In this document: positions 36,701 through 48,005 of the stretch, piece after piece | Layout: the number at the start of each line of letters is the position of its first letter | Numbering within the stretch: position 1 is the first letter of the stretch | Assembly: GCF_018873765.1 (NCBI RefSeq) | Contig: NC_057920.1 | Span: 15,389,307-15,453,306, forward strand | Reading direction: 5' to 3' | From: Telopea speciosissima | Taxonomy: Eukaryota; Streptophyta; Magnoliopsida; Proteales; Proteaceae | DNA length: 64,000 bases | Position numbers and translations under genes: made by a program | Notes under the pieces: model-generated | Told to the model about the DNA's origin: nothing | Database searches by the model: none | The model's input: only the letters and a program-made list of their open reading frames with translations

Positions 36701-39700
36701 TGCCACTCCACCCTATTTAAGGCCAGATCTTCCACTAAATCATAAGCACTTGTTTCTCTTCTCATTATTTCAACCCTAATCATTTTCTGTCTTTAACACA
36801 GTACTCTAAAGTGCCTCTCCACTACATCCATCCTGTTTTAAGTTTACGGGCAACATCTTCTTCAATCTTTCCCGCTTTAATATAAAGTGGAACAACATAA
36901 AGAAAATATATGATTTTGGGCATATAATAAATCAACTCAGATAAAAACAAATTTCTTCAAATTTGGGGTTTTTAAAAGTTCTCTTTTTGTTAATTTTGAA
37001 ATGAGCTTAATATTAATTATGAATGTATTATTCAAGCATGGAGTACGCATAAAGCTCTTTGTTCTGTGGCCGATTATTATTGAGTTTTTAGCTTCTTTTA
37101 ATTATTTCTAGGGAGAATGTTCTCTGTGCCGGGAGTGCAGGCTGTGCCCAGACACATGGGGGTGGGCGCAATGACCACCCTGCCCCCCTGAGTGGCAGGC
37201 CCATGTATCTGGGTGCAGCCTGCGCTGTGGCACAGAGAACATGAGCCCTTATTTCTATTAGGCTCCATTTGTTTCCTAGTAAAAACCACGTAAAAGGAAA
37301 ACTTGCAGGAAAATTGGTACAATTGGCAGGATTTACTTGGAAAGTTTCCCTTTATGCAATTTTTACCTGAAAAAAAAAAAACAAAAAACAGAGCCTTTAG
37401 AGAGATAATTTATTGGATCCATATGCAAAATATGTCAAAGGCAAACTATTCAATTAAAACCATTAAAATAATATTTGAGATGAAGCTTAACCATGGTTTT
37501 AATATTTCTCTTTTGCTTAAATGATCTGAATTATTTTCACTTTTGGATTTTTTAAATCAGTTTTTCAGTACGGATTTAAAAGCAGACAATCTTGAAGGTC
37601 AAATTGGTAAATGTGCAACTCGCCGTGGACATGGTGGAGCACTTAATATTGCGCCTGGCGCAGGTGGTAAGCATAGCAATAAATCGAAGGTTTCAAAGCA
37701 CAAGAAATCTGGTTCACAAACTTTGGGGTCAAACTCGGGTCAGTGAATTTATATTATCATATAATATGTTATCTTTTGCACTACATTGTGGAACTTGTGT
37801 GATACATCTCATTATACATATTTCTGATGGTATGAAGTCTTTTCTTGGAAGAAGGAAAGATAACAGATGGAACTTACATCTATTGAATCTTTGCTTGTAG
37901 ACGACCCTTCTAATATGTTGGAACCAGCTGCCACTTGTCGTTATGACAGTTCTCTGGGTAACTCAAGTTTAAGAGCAATGTATCCATAGCTTTTGATACT
38001 TTATTTGTTGCCAAGTTATCTGATAAAAATATGTTGCAGGCCTGCTAACAAAGAAGTTCATTAGTTTAATCCAGGAGGCGAAGGATGGCACTCTTGATCT
38101 GAACAACGCAGCAGATGTCTTAGAGGTAGAAATTCTTATGATGACTTATTGCTGCTCAAACTTAAACTTTTGCATGTCTACTTTTATTTATTCTGGTTTT
38201 CTAACTTGCCATGGTTTCATTTGGAAAAATTTTCTTTATTTGACAGGTTCAGAAAAGGAGAATATATGATATTACGAATGTTCTTGAAGGAATAGGTTTA
38301 ATAGAAAAAACATCAAAGAATAATATACGTTGGAAGTAAGATCAACAATCCTCCTTTTTGTTAGTTCCTTTTTTTCCCCCATTTCAATAACTTGTACTCA
38401 TTCCCTAGTCTTGAAACAGGGGACTTGAAATGTCAATACCTAAGGAACTGGATGCTCTAGTTACGAGGCTCAAGGTACTTCATTTCTAATTGACCATGCT
38501 TAATTGTGGCCTAATTATATAATTTGTTGCATTCTGATTTCTGGGTTTATAATGTATTAATGTTTGTTGACATGCTGGCCAATTTATATGTACGCAACTG
38601 ATGCTAATTGTTCAACTTTAATACTTTCATGTTTATTCAAATAATTTCCATGGGGCTAAGAAGACAGCACCTAAGCAACATGTGCAAGTTCATTGGATTG
38701 GGAATTCGGAATTCACAATTCTTAGAAGAATGAATATGCAAAGAGTTGGACATTTGGCTGATAATAGGGACAGAAAAGGGTACCCTCTTTTTTTAGGGAC
38801 AGAAAAAGGTTGGGTCAGGTCCAGTATTGGTTGGGCCTCTTGAACCCCCGATTCTGCTGAACCTAATTAGGGGTATTCTAATCACTTAAGGATTAAAACC
38901 TCATGTAACTCCAAAATCGTAGGGAGTATATGAACCAAAACCAGCAACCGAAATTTAATTAAACAGAGAAAAAACAACTTTTCTGGTCAAGAGGGCTAAT
39001 ATGGAAGGAGAATAAACCTGAACGTTTAAACCAGAACCAACATTTGGATTTGAGCATATTAAGCGAGTACTAAAATAGTAACTTTAGATAGAAAAGCAAG
39101 AGAAACTAAAATAGAAAGTGAGTAAATGGTTTCGTAACTAGAGAACCAACATGGAAAGTGAATATAAATAATAGAAACTACCAAAACAGAATTAGCAACT
39201 AGAGAACAGCTTAAATAACTCATGGATTGGCAACTAGAATCAAAATAGAAACTAGAGAAAGGAATTAAAAAGTAGTGCAAACATAATGATGTAGGACAGG
39301 TTTGGAAATCCACATCTTTCATCAACCAGTCCTATTCTAGCCACAAGCATGATTTATTGGGGTTTATGGGCTGCTGTAGCTGAAATAACAAATGAAAGGC
39401 TCTTAAGAAGTGAAACTGGAGGTTGGGAGAAATAAGATGGAACCAAAAAAAAAAAAAACAATGGATTTTGGGGATCGAACATGGATGGTTTGCTGTAGAT
39501 AGAGAGTTTGAAAGAGAGGAGTGGATAGAAGAAGAAGAAGAAGATAGACAAGAAAGCTGATCATCTTGGCTTCACACCATCTTGGATTCACTCCATCTGG
39601 GATCTACTCCAAGAATTCCATAGAATCACTCATGCTTTCATTCCTTGCTTGTCTTCCATCTCCAAATACAATCTTTTTAAATCCAAAATGAAAAAAAAGT

Positions 39701-42700
39701 AGAAGGAAATAACTCCCTAATAACTACTCCCTAATAACTACTTCTCTAGCAATAACTCCCTTACAACATTTGTACATAACAGTTCTGGCCCCAACTAAAA
39801 ATGCAACCAAAATAACAAAAAGAACTATACATAATGAAGTGACATGTGGCTGCATAGATCCTTGAGTGATGTCCTCATCACATAATAGCAAGTGTTTTGC
39901 AAAATAGTAACTAAAAGGAATCCTATAAACAAGGCAAAGAATGGTGATGCCACAAGGTTCAAACAATGGCAGAATACTGCCATTAATGAAAGGAATCAAT
40001 GGGGAAAAGAGAAGAAGAAGAAGAAGATATAAGATAGAATATGAAGGATATGAACTAAGCTTCGCACCTAGAACTTGACTAAGATATTACCAGTCCAACT
40101 TGGCATCCCACCAAGGGCTTCACTGCACCTTTGATGTAGATCACAGTTCCATGTATAGCCGCAGGAACAAGCCCCAAAACCAGTTCAGTGTAGTTGTGGA
40201 AGGCAGCCTGGTCTGATGATGTGGCAAGTTTTTGTTGGTTCGATGGAGCATCTCATAAGGCAGCCAGTCCAGATTGTGTGGGGATTATAATTTCCAATTT
40301 CCAGATTCGGATAAAGTATCGACCAGCAGTTTAATAGAATATATTTTCCTAGATTTTCCAGATCTGGTGGGCCCCATGGTCAGCTGTATGGAGGATGGTT
40401 TGAAGGCTAGTTGCATGAAGATTTGTATCCCATGAGATTGAGCTGTCGAGAGATAATTTAGAAACTCAATTTGTCTTTTCGTGGAGGATTTAGTATTCAG
40501 TTTTAGTTTCAATTTTTAGATTAGATTAGTTTCTAGATTCTAGGACTTTTATTTTGCTTACTGGATTTATTTGTAATTAGTTTCTAATTATGACAAAGTC
40601 TAGGGGTTTCTTTTCCACACAAGAAAGAGTTGTTTTTATGTAATTGGTAGTTTCTATTTTTAGGATTCTTTATTTGTTAGTTAATTAGATTGCTATTAGG
40701 ATTTTATTTTATTTCTAGAAGACTTTGGTTGTAATCAGTTACTATTTAAATAAAGAACAAGGCTGAGTACAATCCATGGTTGAGTTAGAAAAAGAATGAG
40801 CTTGGTTAAAGCCTTTAATGGCTGTGAGAGACAGGTACGGTGAGAGGCCGTAGGCCGTAGGTGAGAGACCCGTCCCTATCTCCCCCCTTCTATCTATCCA
40901 TCTTCTTTTACTTTCTAATCAAATAATGTGTTGGTGTTCTGCTGCAACCTATCATCGATCTTACAAATTGTTCAAATTGTTGGTAATGGTATAATGCCAT
41001 ACTCTTTATTTATAACTTCATGGAAATAAGCAAAAGAGGAAACCCCTATGCATGGTGGAGAGAATATTTTACTACTTAAGTCTTCTTCAAACTAGAAACT
41101 ATTCTAGAACCTTAATAAAATGGTAACTAACTACTTAATCCCATATAGGACTTATATCCCTAAAATTTGGGTTTATAGAGTTGGCCCATTACAATAATCA
41201 TCCCAAAAACATTAAGTTGATTGCCCTTCAAAATTAAACATATTAGTCCATTCTTGGTCCAGTTTGATAGCCTGGTTTACTGCTGGCCTTCTTGTTCTTT
41301 TGAACTGCATCACTAACTCACTCTGTCCCATGAGCCACTGGGGGCAGAGTCACACAACATCCAATGAGGCAGGAAAAGAACAAAAATTGGAGAGGTGTAT
41401 ATAGAAAAAACAGAGAAAAAAGGGAGGTGGTCTGGGGGTGGGGGGAGATAGTACAGATTACATACCAAATCTTTTAAGATAATATGAAGAAGAAGAATGA
41501 GAGCACAAGGGTGTAGCTGAGAACTTTATCTTTCAGGGGCAGCTGCAGGTTCACTTGTCAACTGTCACTCGGTTTGGGATCCAGTTCTAGTCCGCTTCAG
41601 GTTTGGATTGGCACATAGATTTACTTTTATCTAAAGTGAATTTGGATTTTGAAAAAAAAAAAAACCTTTGCCATACACCCGATCAAATAACAGTTCCTTC
41701 TCAAATTTCATGTCTGGTATCAGGCTGAATGGTTGTCCATCCTATAATGGAAAGGTGATATGGAATACTGACCATTGGTTGAAAGAGGACCATATGGTTT
41801 GGCCATTTATCAAATTCCAAAGCTAAACTCAATCGCATAGATCACTATGTATTGAACCTTTCTCTTGGTATCATCAGCTGCCTAAGTATTGCCCAAAATT
41901 AACTGGTTAACTGTGCTTTATGTTGTAATGTTTTTGGATGAAACACGAGTCATGGGTAATGTGAACACCTTTTGCAAATTTTGAGCACCGCCAAACTGTC
42001 ATGTAGCAAATAAATAAAGGCAACCAAGGGGGTCCACCTAGAGAAACCATATCATAATAAAAGTCTAAGAGTTATTATAGGACAACTTTATTGTTGTTTA
42101 TGTTCGTATAGGTAGTCAATATATACTTTTTTATATATTTCAGGCTTAATTATATATTTATATATAAGATGCAAGTAATTGGAAAGGGTTATGTAAGAGC
42201 TTAAGGTGGAGGGATGCATACGCTTCTCATGTCATGTTTCCCCTTTGTACCACATATGCTGTAAAAGGTTTATGAAAAGTCAGGAGGCAGCCACTGAAAA
42301 TGAAAATGAAACCCTACATGGTTTTACTTAAAAAAATACTCCCTCCTCAAAACTAGAAACCTAGTGATCCATCACGGTCCTATCACTGCAACGAGATCAT
42401 GGTTCAGGCTGGCAGGAAACTAAGCCAGCCATGGATTACCCGATTAACCAATCCTGCTGCATTCCCTGTTTGATATCAAAATAACTAAATAAAAATTGGA
42501 CTAGCGAATGGTGTGAATCAAGTTATATGAGTTGATCTCACCATTAGTAAGTGCTTTCTTGACAGGCTGAAGTTGGAAGTCTATATGATGAAGAATGCAG
42601 GCTTAATGATAGCATAAGGTTTGTTTCATGGGAAGCTATATTTTTCTACTTTGACCTCTCCAAGGGTTTAGACTGATTTCGTGTCAACTTTACAGAGAAA

Positions 42701-43970
42701 AACAGGAAAGTCTCAGGGCCCTAGATGAAGATGAAAACAGCCGGAAGTATATTCAATTTCTCATCTTATGGCACTTAGATTTACATTTTCTTCCTTTTTC
42801 TGAGAATGTGTTTATGTAAACTGTTTAGGCTTCTATTTTTAACCGAAGATGATATTCTGAGCCTTCCATGCTTTCAGGTTTGGTACTCTGTGGAACCTTG
42901 TTCCTATAGTTTTTGTTCTTTGTTCCTTCCTTCCCCAACCCCACCCCCACCCCCACCCCCACCCCCACCCCGTTCCTCCACTGAGTCACTCACCTTTGTC
43001 ACATGCAAATTGGTCATGCTATGTTGATGTGACAGGACCACACTCTAATTGCAATAAAAGCTCCCCAGGCAAGTTCCCTTGAAGTCCCTGATCCTGATGA
43101 GGTAGGTAAAGAGGATTAATTAAGAAGATGAAATTCCAGGGAAATTTCTTGGATGATGTCTGATTGGGTAATTCTCTTTATGGATAGGGTGTTGATTATC
43201 AGCAATTCAGAATCATTGTCAGAAGCACCACAGGACCAATTGACCTGTACCTGCTGAGGTTAATATCCTTTGGTTTTTCTATCATGCATGTTTCTACTGC
43301 TAATCTCCTGATGCTTCCTACTTTTTACAGCACACATCAGGGGAGGTGTGAGAATTTAGATGTGAAGCAGGCCAAGACAATTGATTTGTCCATGGGAAGT
43401 GGCAATCCTAACAGTGAAGATGCATTACTCAAGAAATTCCACGATGAAAGGCTATCTGAGGCAGGACATTGCCAAGATAATATAAAAACTTCCATTTCAT
43501 CTAGCGCACTGGAAAATGTGTCTGGGATGCAGAGGATCATCCCTACAGATTTTAGTGTAAGCATCTAAGGAGTGTTCAGATGATGTACAAAGCTCAGTCC
43601 TAGTTGTCTGAAGGATTATCATTTATATGACTGCTCTCCACTCTGATTGCAGATTAATGATGATTACTGGTTCCAGTCAGATCTTGAAGTCAGCATTACT
43701 GATTTGTGGGGTAAGTGGATTGTGTGCTTTAATTAGTTAGTTTTGATTCTTAGTTTGTTACGATTTGAACAAACTTTCTTTCTTGTTGATGAAGTTATAT
43801 ACATATATTGTTATTCTGTCACTCTCGCAGCAAATGACTGGGCACGAGTGTGTGAACCTCAAGACAAGATTGCAATGCACAACCCAGGATTAATGAAACA
43901 TCATGTGCCTGCAGGTGGTGTTTGCAAACAAAGAGGGATTGAGGTACCTTGTTGTATAGAAAATACTTGA
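33778..43970 (+). CDS. E2F: E2F transcription factor (activator-type clade), 14 exons, 487 aa
   Basis: Nuclear DNA-binding factor that, with a DP partner, controls S-phase genes and is restrained by RBR. Exons: 33778-34062, 37561-37738, 37901-37957, 38040-38125, 38247-38335, 38420-38474, 42566-42618, 42696-42746, 42829-42877, 43036-43101, 43188-43258, 43331-43556, 43653-43710, 43831-43970; all GT-AG and phase-consistent. N-terminal [13 protein letters not shown] resembles plant E2FA/E2FB. Winged-helix domain at about 167-232 with the [13 protein letters not shown] signature (206-218). Leucine-rich dimerisation coil at about 240-290. Marked-box region about 286-347 ([32 protein letters not shown]). 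C-terminal RBR-binding segment [17 protein letters not shown] (425-441). The last exon could splice at GAG/GTACCT, giving a different tail. Which of E2FA, B or C it matches needs a tree. Confidence 0.95.
34818..34960. mobile_element. Long hairpin / foldback element in E2F intron 1
   Basis: The left arm starting GTTTGACTGGAACATAACTC and the right arm ending GTATTCCGGTCAAAC are inverted copies about 65 bp long, sharing ATTTAAGCAATCTT, with a short loop near 34890. A transcript through it would form an extended near-perfect stem. Probably a MITE, family unknown. Confidence 0.75.
35041..35090 (-). mobile_element. LINE 3'-tail remnant
   Basis: On the minus strand, TGTTGGGATAAGGCTTAGTT followed by GAGTTAAG matches the tail of the LINE fragment at 15330-15355. 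Only the extreme 3' end remains, in E2F intron 1. Confidence 0.5.
36193..36512. repeat. Tandem duplication, 163-bp unit, in E2F intron 1
   Basis: GTACAGTCTAAACTGGATAG at 36193 recurs as GTACAGTCCAAACTGGATGG at 36356. Later landmarks GGTTATTGGTTGGTTTGCAT and GCTTAAAGTATCATT also recur in order. Confidence 0.85.
37111..37248. mobile_element. Palindromic Mutator-like MITE, 138 bp
   Basis: Left end GGGAGAATGTTCTCTGTGCC pairs with GGGCTCATGTTCTCTGTGCC from the right. The exact 9-bp duplication TTATTTCTA flanks it (37102-37110, 37249-37257). The core GCAATGACCACCCTGCCCC is present. Homologous to 49677-49812. Lies in E2F intron 1. Confidence 0.9.
37261..37395. mobile_element. Small Harbinger-like MITE, 135 bp
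   Basis: Ends GGCTCCATTTGTTT and, from the right, GGCTCTGTTTTTTG; flanks TTA and TTT. Shares its ends with the 33035 element but is shorter. It begins 3 bp after the target duplication of the previous MITE and ends 165 bp before E2F exon 2. Confidence 0.65.
38475..42565 (+). other. E2F intron 6, 4.1 kb, enlarged by repeat-like sequence
   Basis: Neighbouring E2F introns (3-5 and 7-13) are about 70-170 bp; this one is 4091 bp. It contains (GAA)n-type runs at 39530-39545 and 40008-40025, an AT-rich block 40500-40990 that looks like part of an LTR but has no matched partner I could find, and a short unexplained minus-strand frame near 40090-40230. No coding domain is recognised. Confidence 0.6.
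42935..42971. repeat. (CCCCCA)n tract in E2F intron 9
   Basis: Six or so CCCCCA units. The minus strand is a run of G5 blocks, able to form a G-quadruplex. It lies in a 158-bp intron. Confidence 0.85.
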
Positions 43971-45690
43971 GGGCTGTGTAGTATGGTCCCTAAGTGAGTA
44001 TAAATTATGTAACAAGATGGTTCTCTTTTATTCTGTCAATAATTAAGTTGATTTTTCTTTCAAGTGAGAAACTTTTGGTCAGGCAAGAATGCATCAGATG
44101 GTCTGTTTCAAGTCCTCAGATTATGTTTCTTCTCTACTTTTGTCCACACACACTAGAATCTGTAGTTGGTTTCCCTGTGGCTATGTATGTAGAAGGCCAA
44201 GAAAAAAGATCCCAATGTTAGGCTTTGAATATATCAAGATGTATCATAATAAATAACAGCATCATATAGTTGCATAAATCAGGATTAGTGAATTTAAACA
44301 GCTGCTTATAAAACAATGCAAGACACTGGGATATTTCTTCAGGATCTTCTATCGGTTTAGCATTGTGGTCCTGAGAAGCATGAGTATGGTTTAACTTCTT
44401 GTTTCTTCCACTATATTATGAAGGCATTTAGTATTTCTTTCCCTAGAATTAAATCCAATTTTGTCTTAGATTTCTGAAACCAATAAAGCTCTTCACTTTT
44501 TGAAATCGATTCTTATGTCTGCTTTAACCCAATTGTGTCTGGAGGAAAACATATTCAAATTTTTAGATTTTAAAAGTTTTAGCATTTTATGTTACGACCC
44601 AAACCCGGATAAGGTACACGGTATTGCCCACATGGGCATTGGTCAAAAACCATCATTTACATTTTTATAATAATCCAACTCCCAAATATCATATACATAT
44701 ATAGCAGAAAACAAGTGCTCATGTGATTCAATAATAGTGTACAAATACAACGTTTTACTATTATGTCAAGTCTTAGTCAATATTGTGAAATATCGATAGT
44801 GCACTATATAGAAGAGGTTAGTCTGGCCTCAAGTTAATAAATTGACCCTTTACTCTAGTACTGTAACCAAGGAGAGGAATGACACAGTTCGTACTTGTAA
44901 TCTCATATCACATATAAGATTTTACCGAGTCCTTGTCTTGTCTATATATAGTATTTTGTCAAGTCCTTAACTTGCTTTTGTATCACACAGGATTTTAACT
45001 CATCGAGTACACATAGTACTACTATTATCAATCTCATTCACTTGATTCACATATCTCGTACATTTGTGCACATAATTTGTACTTTTGATGTCAATACATT
45101 TACAATCATATAATACTTACCATAGTGCATATAAATATATCTTACATTATTGAATAAAATAATATAAATTTGTTTCTAATACCAAAATGTCCGGAGTACG
45201 ATTTGAACCCACCAGGTCTACACCCTTATCTTTACCGAAAATGAAACAGACACTAATATCATATTCCATTAAGATCCAATTTTTTTATAGCACATCCGAT
45301 TAATAGTAGTATGTAAGATATCGGCAAAGGTAAAGCCATATCCAATCTGATCATCGTATCTGCCATTTTAATCATATATTCGGCTATTAGATCCGTATCT
45401 GAATATTTATATGGATCAGAATTCGGATATGAATACTTATACGGATCAGAATTCGGATATTATAGTTATATCTAGCTGGTATTCGATCCACGTATAGCTT
45501 GTTTGGGGTGGGGCGGGGCGGGGCGGGGAGGGGCGAAGGAGGAGGGAAGGGGAAAAAGAAAAAAGAAAACTAAAATTCTGCCCATCCAATAAGGTTCAAG
45601 AAGAAAACCCAGAGCTACAGCAAAATCGCAACAATAGCAGTGGTCGTGGTGAAGCACTGGCAATCCATGAACCTGTCTGAGGAGTAGGAG
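43971..45690. other. Spacer between E2F and the small ORF
   Basis: E2F 3' UTR should occupy the start. The rest is AT-rich. A stretch with repeated CGGATAT and ATACGGATCAGAATTCG lies at about 45370-45465. No gene is seen. Confidence 0.5.
45505..45534 (+). repeat. GGGGC-repeat tract, potential G-quadruplex
   Basis: Five to six runs of four G separated by single C, T or A on the plus strand, about 165 bp before the small ORF at 45697. Strongly out of line with the AT-rich surroundings. Confidence 0.8.
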
Positions 45691-45696
45691 CTGTAT

Positions 45697-45933
45697 ATGG
45701 GAGAGAAGAGTCTGCTATTTTGGCTCAACAAGTTCATCTACGCCTCTATTTTCATCATAATTGGAGCTTGGACCTTATTCCGTGTCATCTGTACCTCGCT
45801 TGCTCTCTACCAACTTGAATCCCCTCCTTTGTCCTCTCTACCATGTCCAAAAGCTCATCATAATAAAACCAACGAATTGAAGATGAAAGCTAAAAAATGT
45901 ACATCAACAACGTCAGAGCAACCTACCACCTAA
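45697..45933 (+). CDS. Hypothetical 78-aa single-helix protein
   Basis: I do not recognise this ORF. MGEKSLLFW is followed by a hydrophobic segment at about residues 12-35 (YASIFIIIGAWTLFRVI), then a polar lysine-rich tail with several cysteines (PCPKAHHNKTNELK). It has the shape of a small membrane-anchored protein. It is convergent with the HVA22i gene and ends about 110 bp before its stop codon, so it could also be an unrelated chance ORF near that 3' UTR. No conserved motif supports it. Confidence 0.3.
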   Translation: MGEKSLLFWLNKFIYASIFIIIGAWTLFRVICTSLALYQLESPPLSSLPCPKAHHNKTNELKMKAKKCTSTTSEQPTT

Positions 45934-46042
45934 ATATATCCTTTTCCCACCTACTCTACCTTGTCTTCATCATTTTTTCCATACATTTGCTACAACCAAA
46001 TGCTTAAGATAGAAGAAGGCAGAGAATAACAGGGGACCCTTC

Positions 46043-48005
46043 CTAACGATTCACTGCAGCTCGTGTTTTCCTCAATCTTCCACGTGTCACCCGGATGGCT
46101 TCGTCCATGATCACATCCTGTGGCTGTGGTTTCGCATTCCCATTGCCTGAGGACTGGACTGGCTCTATCTGCATTGCTTCTGCTTCTTTATTTGTTGATT
46201 GGCCGCTTATTTCGGCAGCAGGTTCAGACACAGCTGCTGTTTGGGGTTGCATACCTGCAGGGGGTGCAGAAGGCACTTGTGGAGGTCCAGCTTCTTCTGC
46301 TGGTTCATGCTGCTCTTCAGTTGAAGTTGAAGCTGAAGCTGCACTGGAAGTGCGTGATAGTGCCTGTTGAGACTGTTGCTGCTGTTTATTTATGGAGTTC
46401 TGGCGAGTTGGGGCAGTAGGCGGAGTTTGGCGAACCCCAGCACCCTGCTGCTGCTGCAGTTATTTCCAATGGACGAAGGGTTAAAATGATTTTAATCCAA
46501 GATTGTAGTATTGGCTATTATTTGTCTTTCCATTAAACAAACTACAGGTGCTTCTGTTTATTCTTACTCTCATATTAACACATTAGTACCATACAGGTAG
46601 AATCAAACCAAAGTTAATAGATAAATGGAAGATCAATACAACCTTCTCAACCTTCAACCTAATAGTGTAACCACTGCTACTTGGGTGCAGGAGCAATACT
46701 TCTTTTAACCTTTTAATAAGTAGGATTTGTAAATTAAAACATGTGATGTGCGAAAACTGTCGGTTTTGGTGTAGGAGAAATCGACAGGGTATATTAATTA
46801 TTAACATAATCGGATCATCATACATTTACACACAATATCCTGTTATAAAAGTCCCAGCCCAGCATAAGAATATACACATCTGTTGTATTCTGATTCATTA
46901 TGCCCAAGAAATCCTGGTGATATAATTAAACAAGTTAATATTCTGTGATGAAAAAAATTGCCCTGCTGGCTCTGATTCTTTTGTTTCCCTCTTCTCTCCA
47001 TGAATTAAATCAGTTTTGCCGAACACAATCAGAAGGGGGGAGCGGACAGCAGGGTGCACTGTAGAGCTCATGGTGCAAATAATTGGAAGGCAGGATATTG
47101 CAGAGAGAATGCGAAATTACATACTATACACTAGGTTCAAATGAAATCACATCCATGTCTATTTATCCTTATTATCATTGGATACCTGTGTAGGGCGAGG
47201 CCTCGCTGTAGACTGTGAAGCAACATACTGCAAAATCTCAAAAACCATTGTCTGGCCATAGCTTGCAGCCTTTTGCCAATATAAAATTGCAATGTCCCCA
47301 GCCCTAATCCTTAACTCCAACAAGTTACGATCAATTTCAGTCTCATGCTTCGCAACGTATGGCCTAAAGAAGGAATCATACACATATGATGTTCCCTGAA
47401 ACAATTGAGCAAAAATGTGAGAAGAAACAATTATAATACAAACAAAAGGTGTGATCAGTTAGATAACCAATACAATTCTCCTAATCACCAAAGGGAATCC
47501 TGTACCTTTGTTTTAGGATACCACAAATATATGAAGAATGCCAATTTGGCCTCACTGTACATTGGTACCCTGTAAGAAAGCCAGGCATTGTAAAGACAAA
47601 GATCCATATGATAACAAAGTGTCCCCAACATTTTCAATTTTATTTTTCCTTTACCATGATATAAAAGTATCTCCAACCCTCTCAAAGACTGTCAGCACTG
47701 CAACTAAAATCCTACAAATTTGAAGAAAAAAATTTTAAATTGAGGCATTTTGTTTATCAAGGGCTCAATTAAAAGAGTAACAATCAAAGAGCATACCAGT
47801 ATTGGCACCAAAACCGAAGCTGCTCAATCTCTGGCTTGTTCTTCTCCACAGTTTTAAAGCATTCATAAGCAGGATAAGCATAGCCAAAAACCATCCTGCC
47901 ACACCATAATCAGAGAAGTAAGTTATAAGAAACCTCATGTAACAGAAAACAGGCATTTCAATGAGCAACTTACACCAGCCCTCTGGTTAGAAAGGATCCC
48001 ATCAT
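46043..48005 (-). CDS. HVA22I: HVA22i-type TB2/DP1/HVA22 membrane protein, six exons, 290 aa
   Basis: Reticulon-like ER-shaping family (REEP/Yop1/HVA22); barley HVA22 is induced by ABA. Exons in gene order: 48005-47974, 47895-47797, 47711-47655, 47569-47506, 47395-47186, 46453-46043, all GT-AG and phase-consistent. The TB2/DP1 domain spans about residues 10-130: membrane segments with FGYAYPAYECFKTVEKN, LRFWCQYWILVAVLTVFERV and SEAKLAFFIYLWYPKT, then YDSFFRPYVAKHE and GQTMVFEILQYVASQS. The tail (155-290) is rich in Q, P, S and E and ends ITRGRLRKTR-like (VTRGRLRKTRAAV), as in the long plant HVA22h/i proteins. The start uses two adjacent ATGs (MMGSFL), as in that family. If the last intron is retained, translation ends after TQVSNDNKDK. 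Confidence 0.95.

Noticed and set aside
40090..40230. Minus-strand frame with [20 protein letters not shown]
   Set aside because: Looks protein-like over about 50 codons, but I could not tie it to any family and it is bounded by stops.
40276..40980. Candidate solo LTR in E2F intron 6
   Set aside because: Has TG start, TATTTAAATAAAG and a weak TGGTATAATGCC, but no second copy and no target duplication found.
45185..45235. tRNA-like T-arm wording (GGGTTCAAATC on the minus strand)
   Set aside because: The flanking bases do not form a T-stem and no A box or acceptor stem is present.
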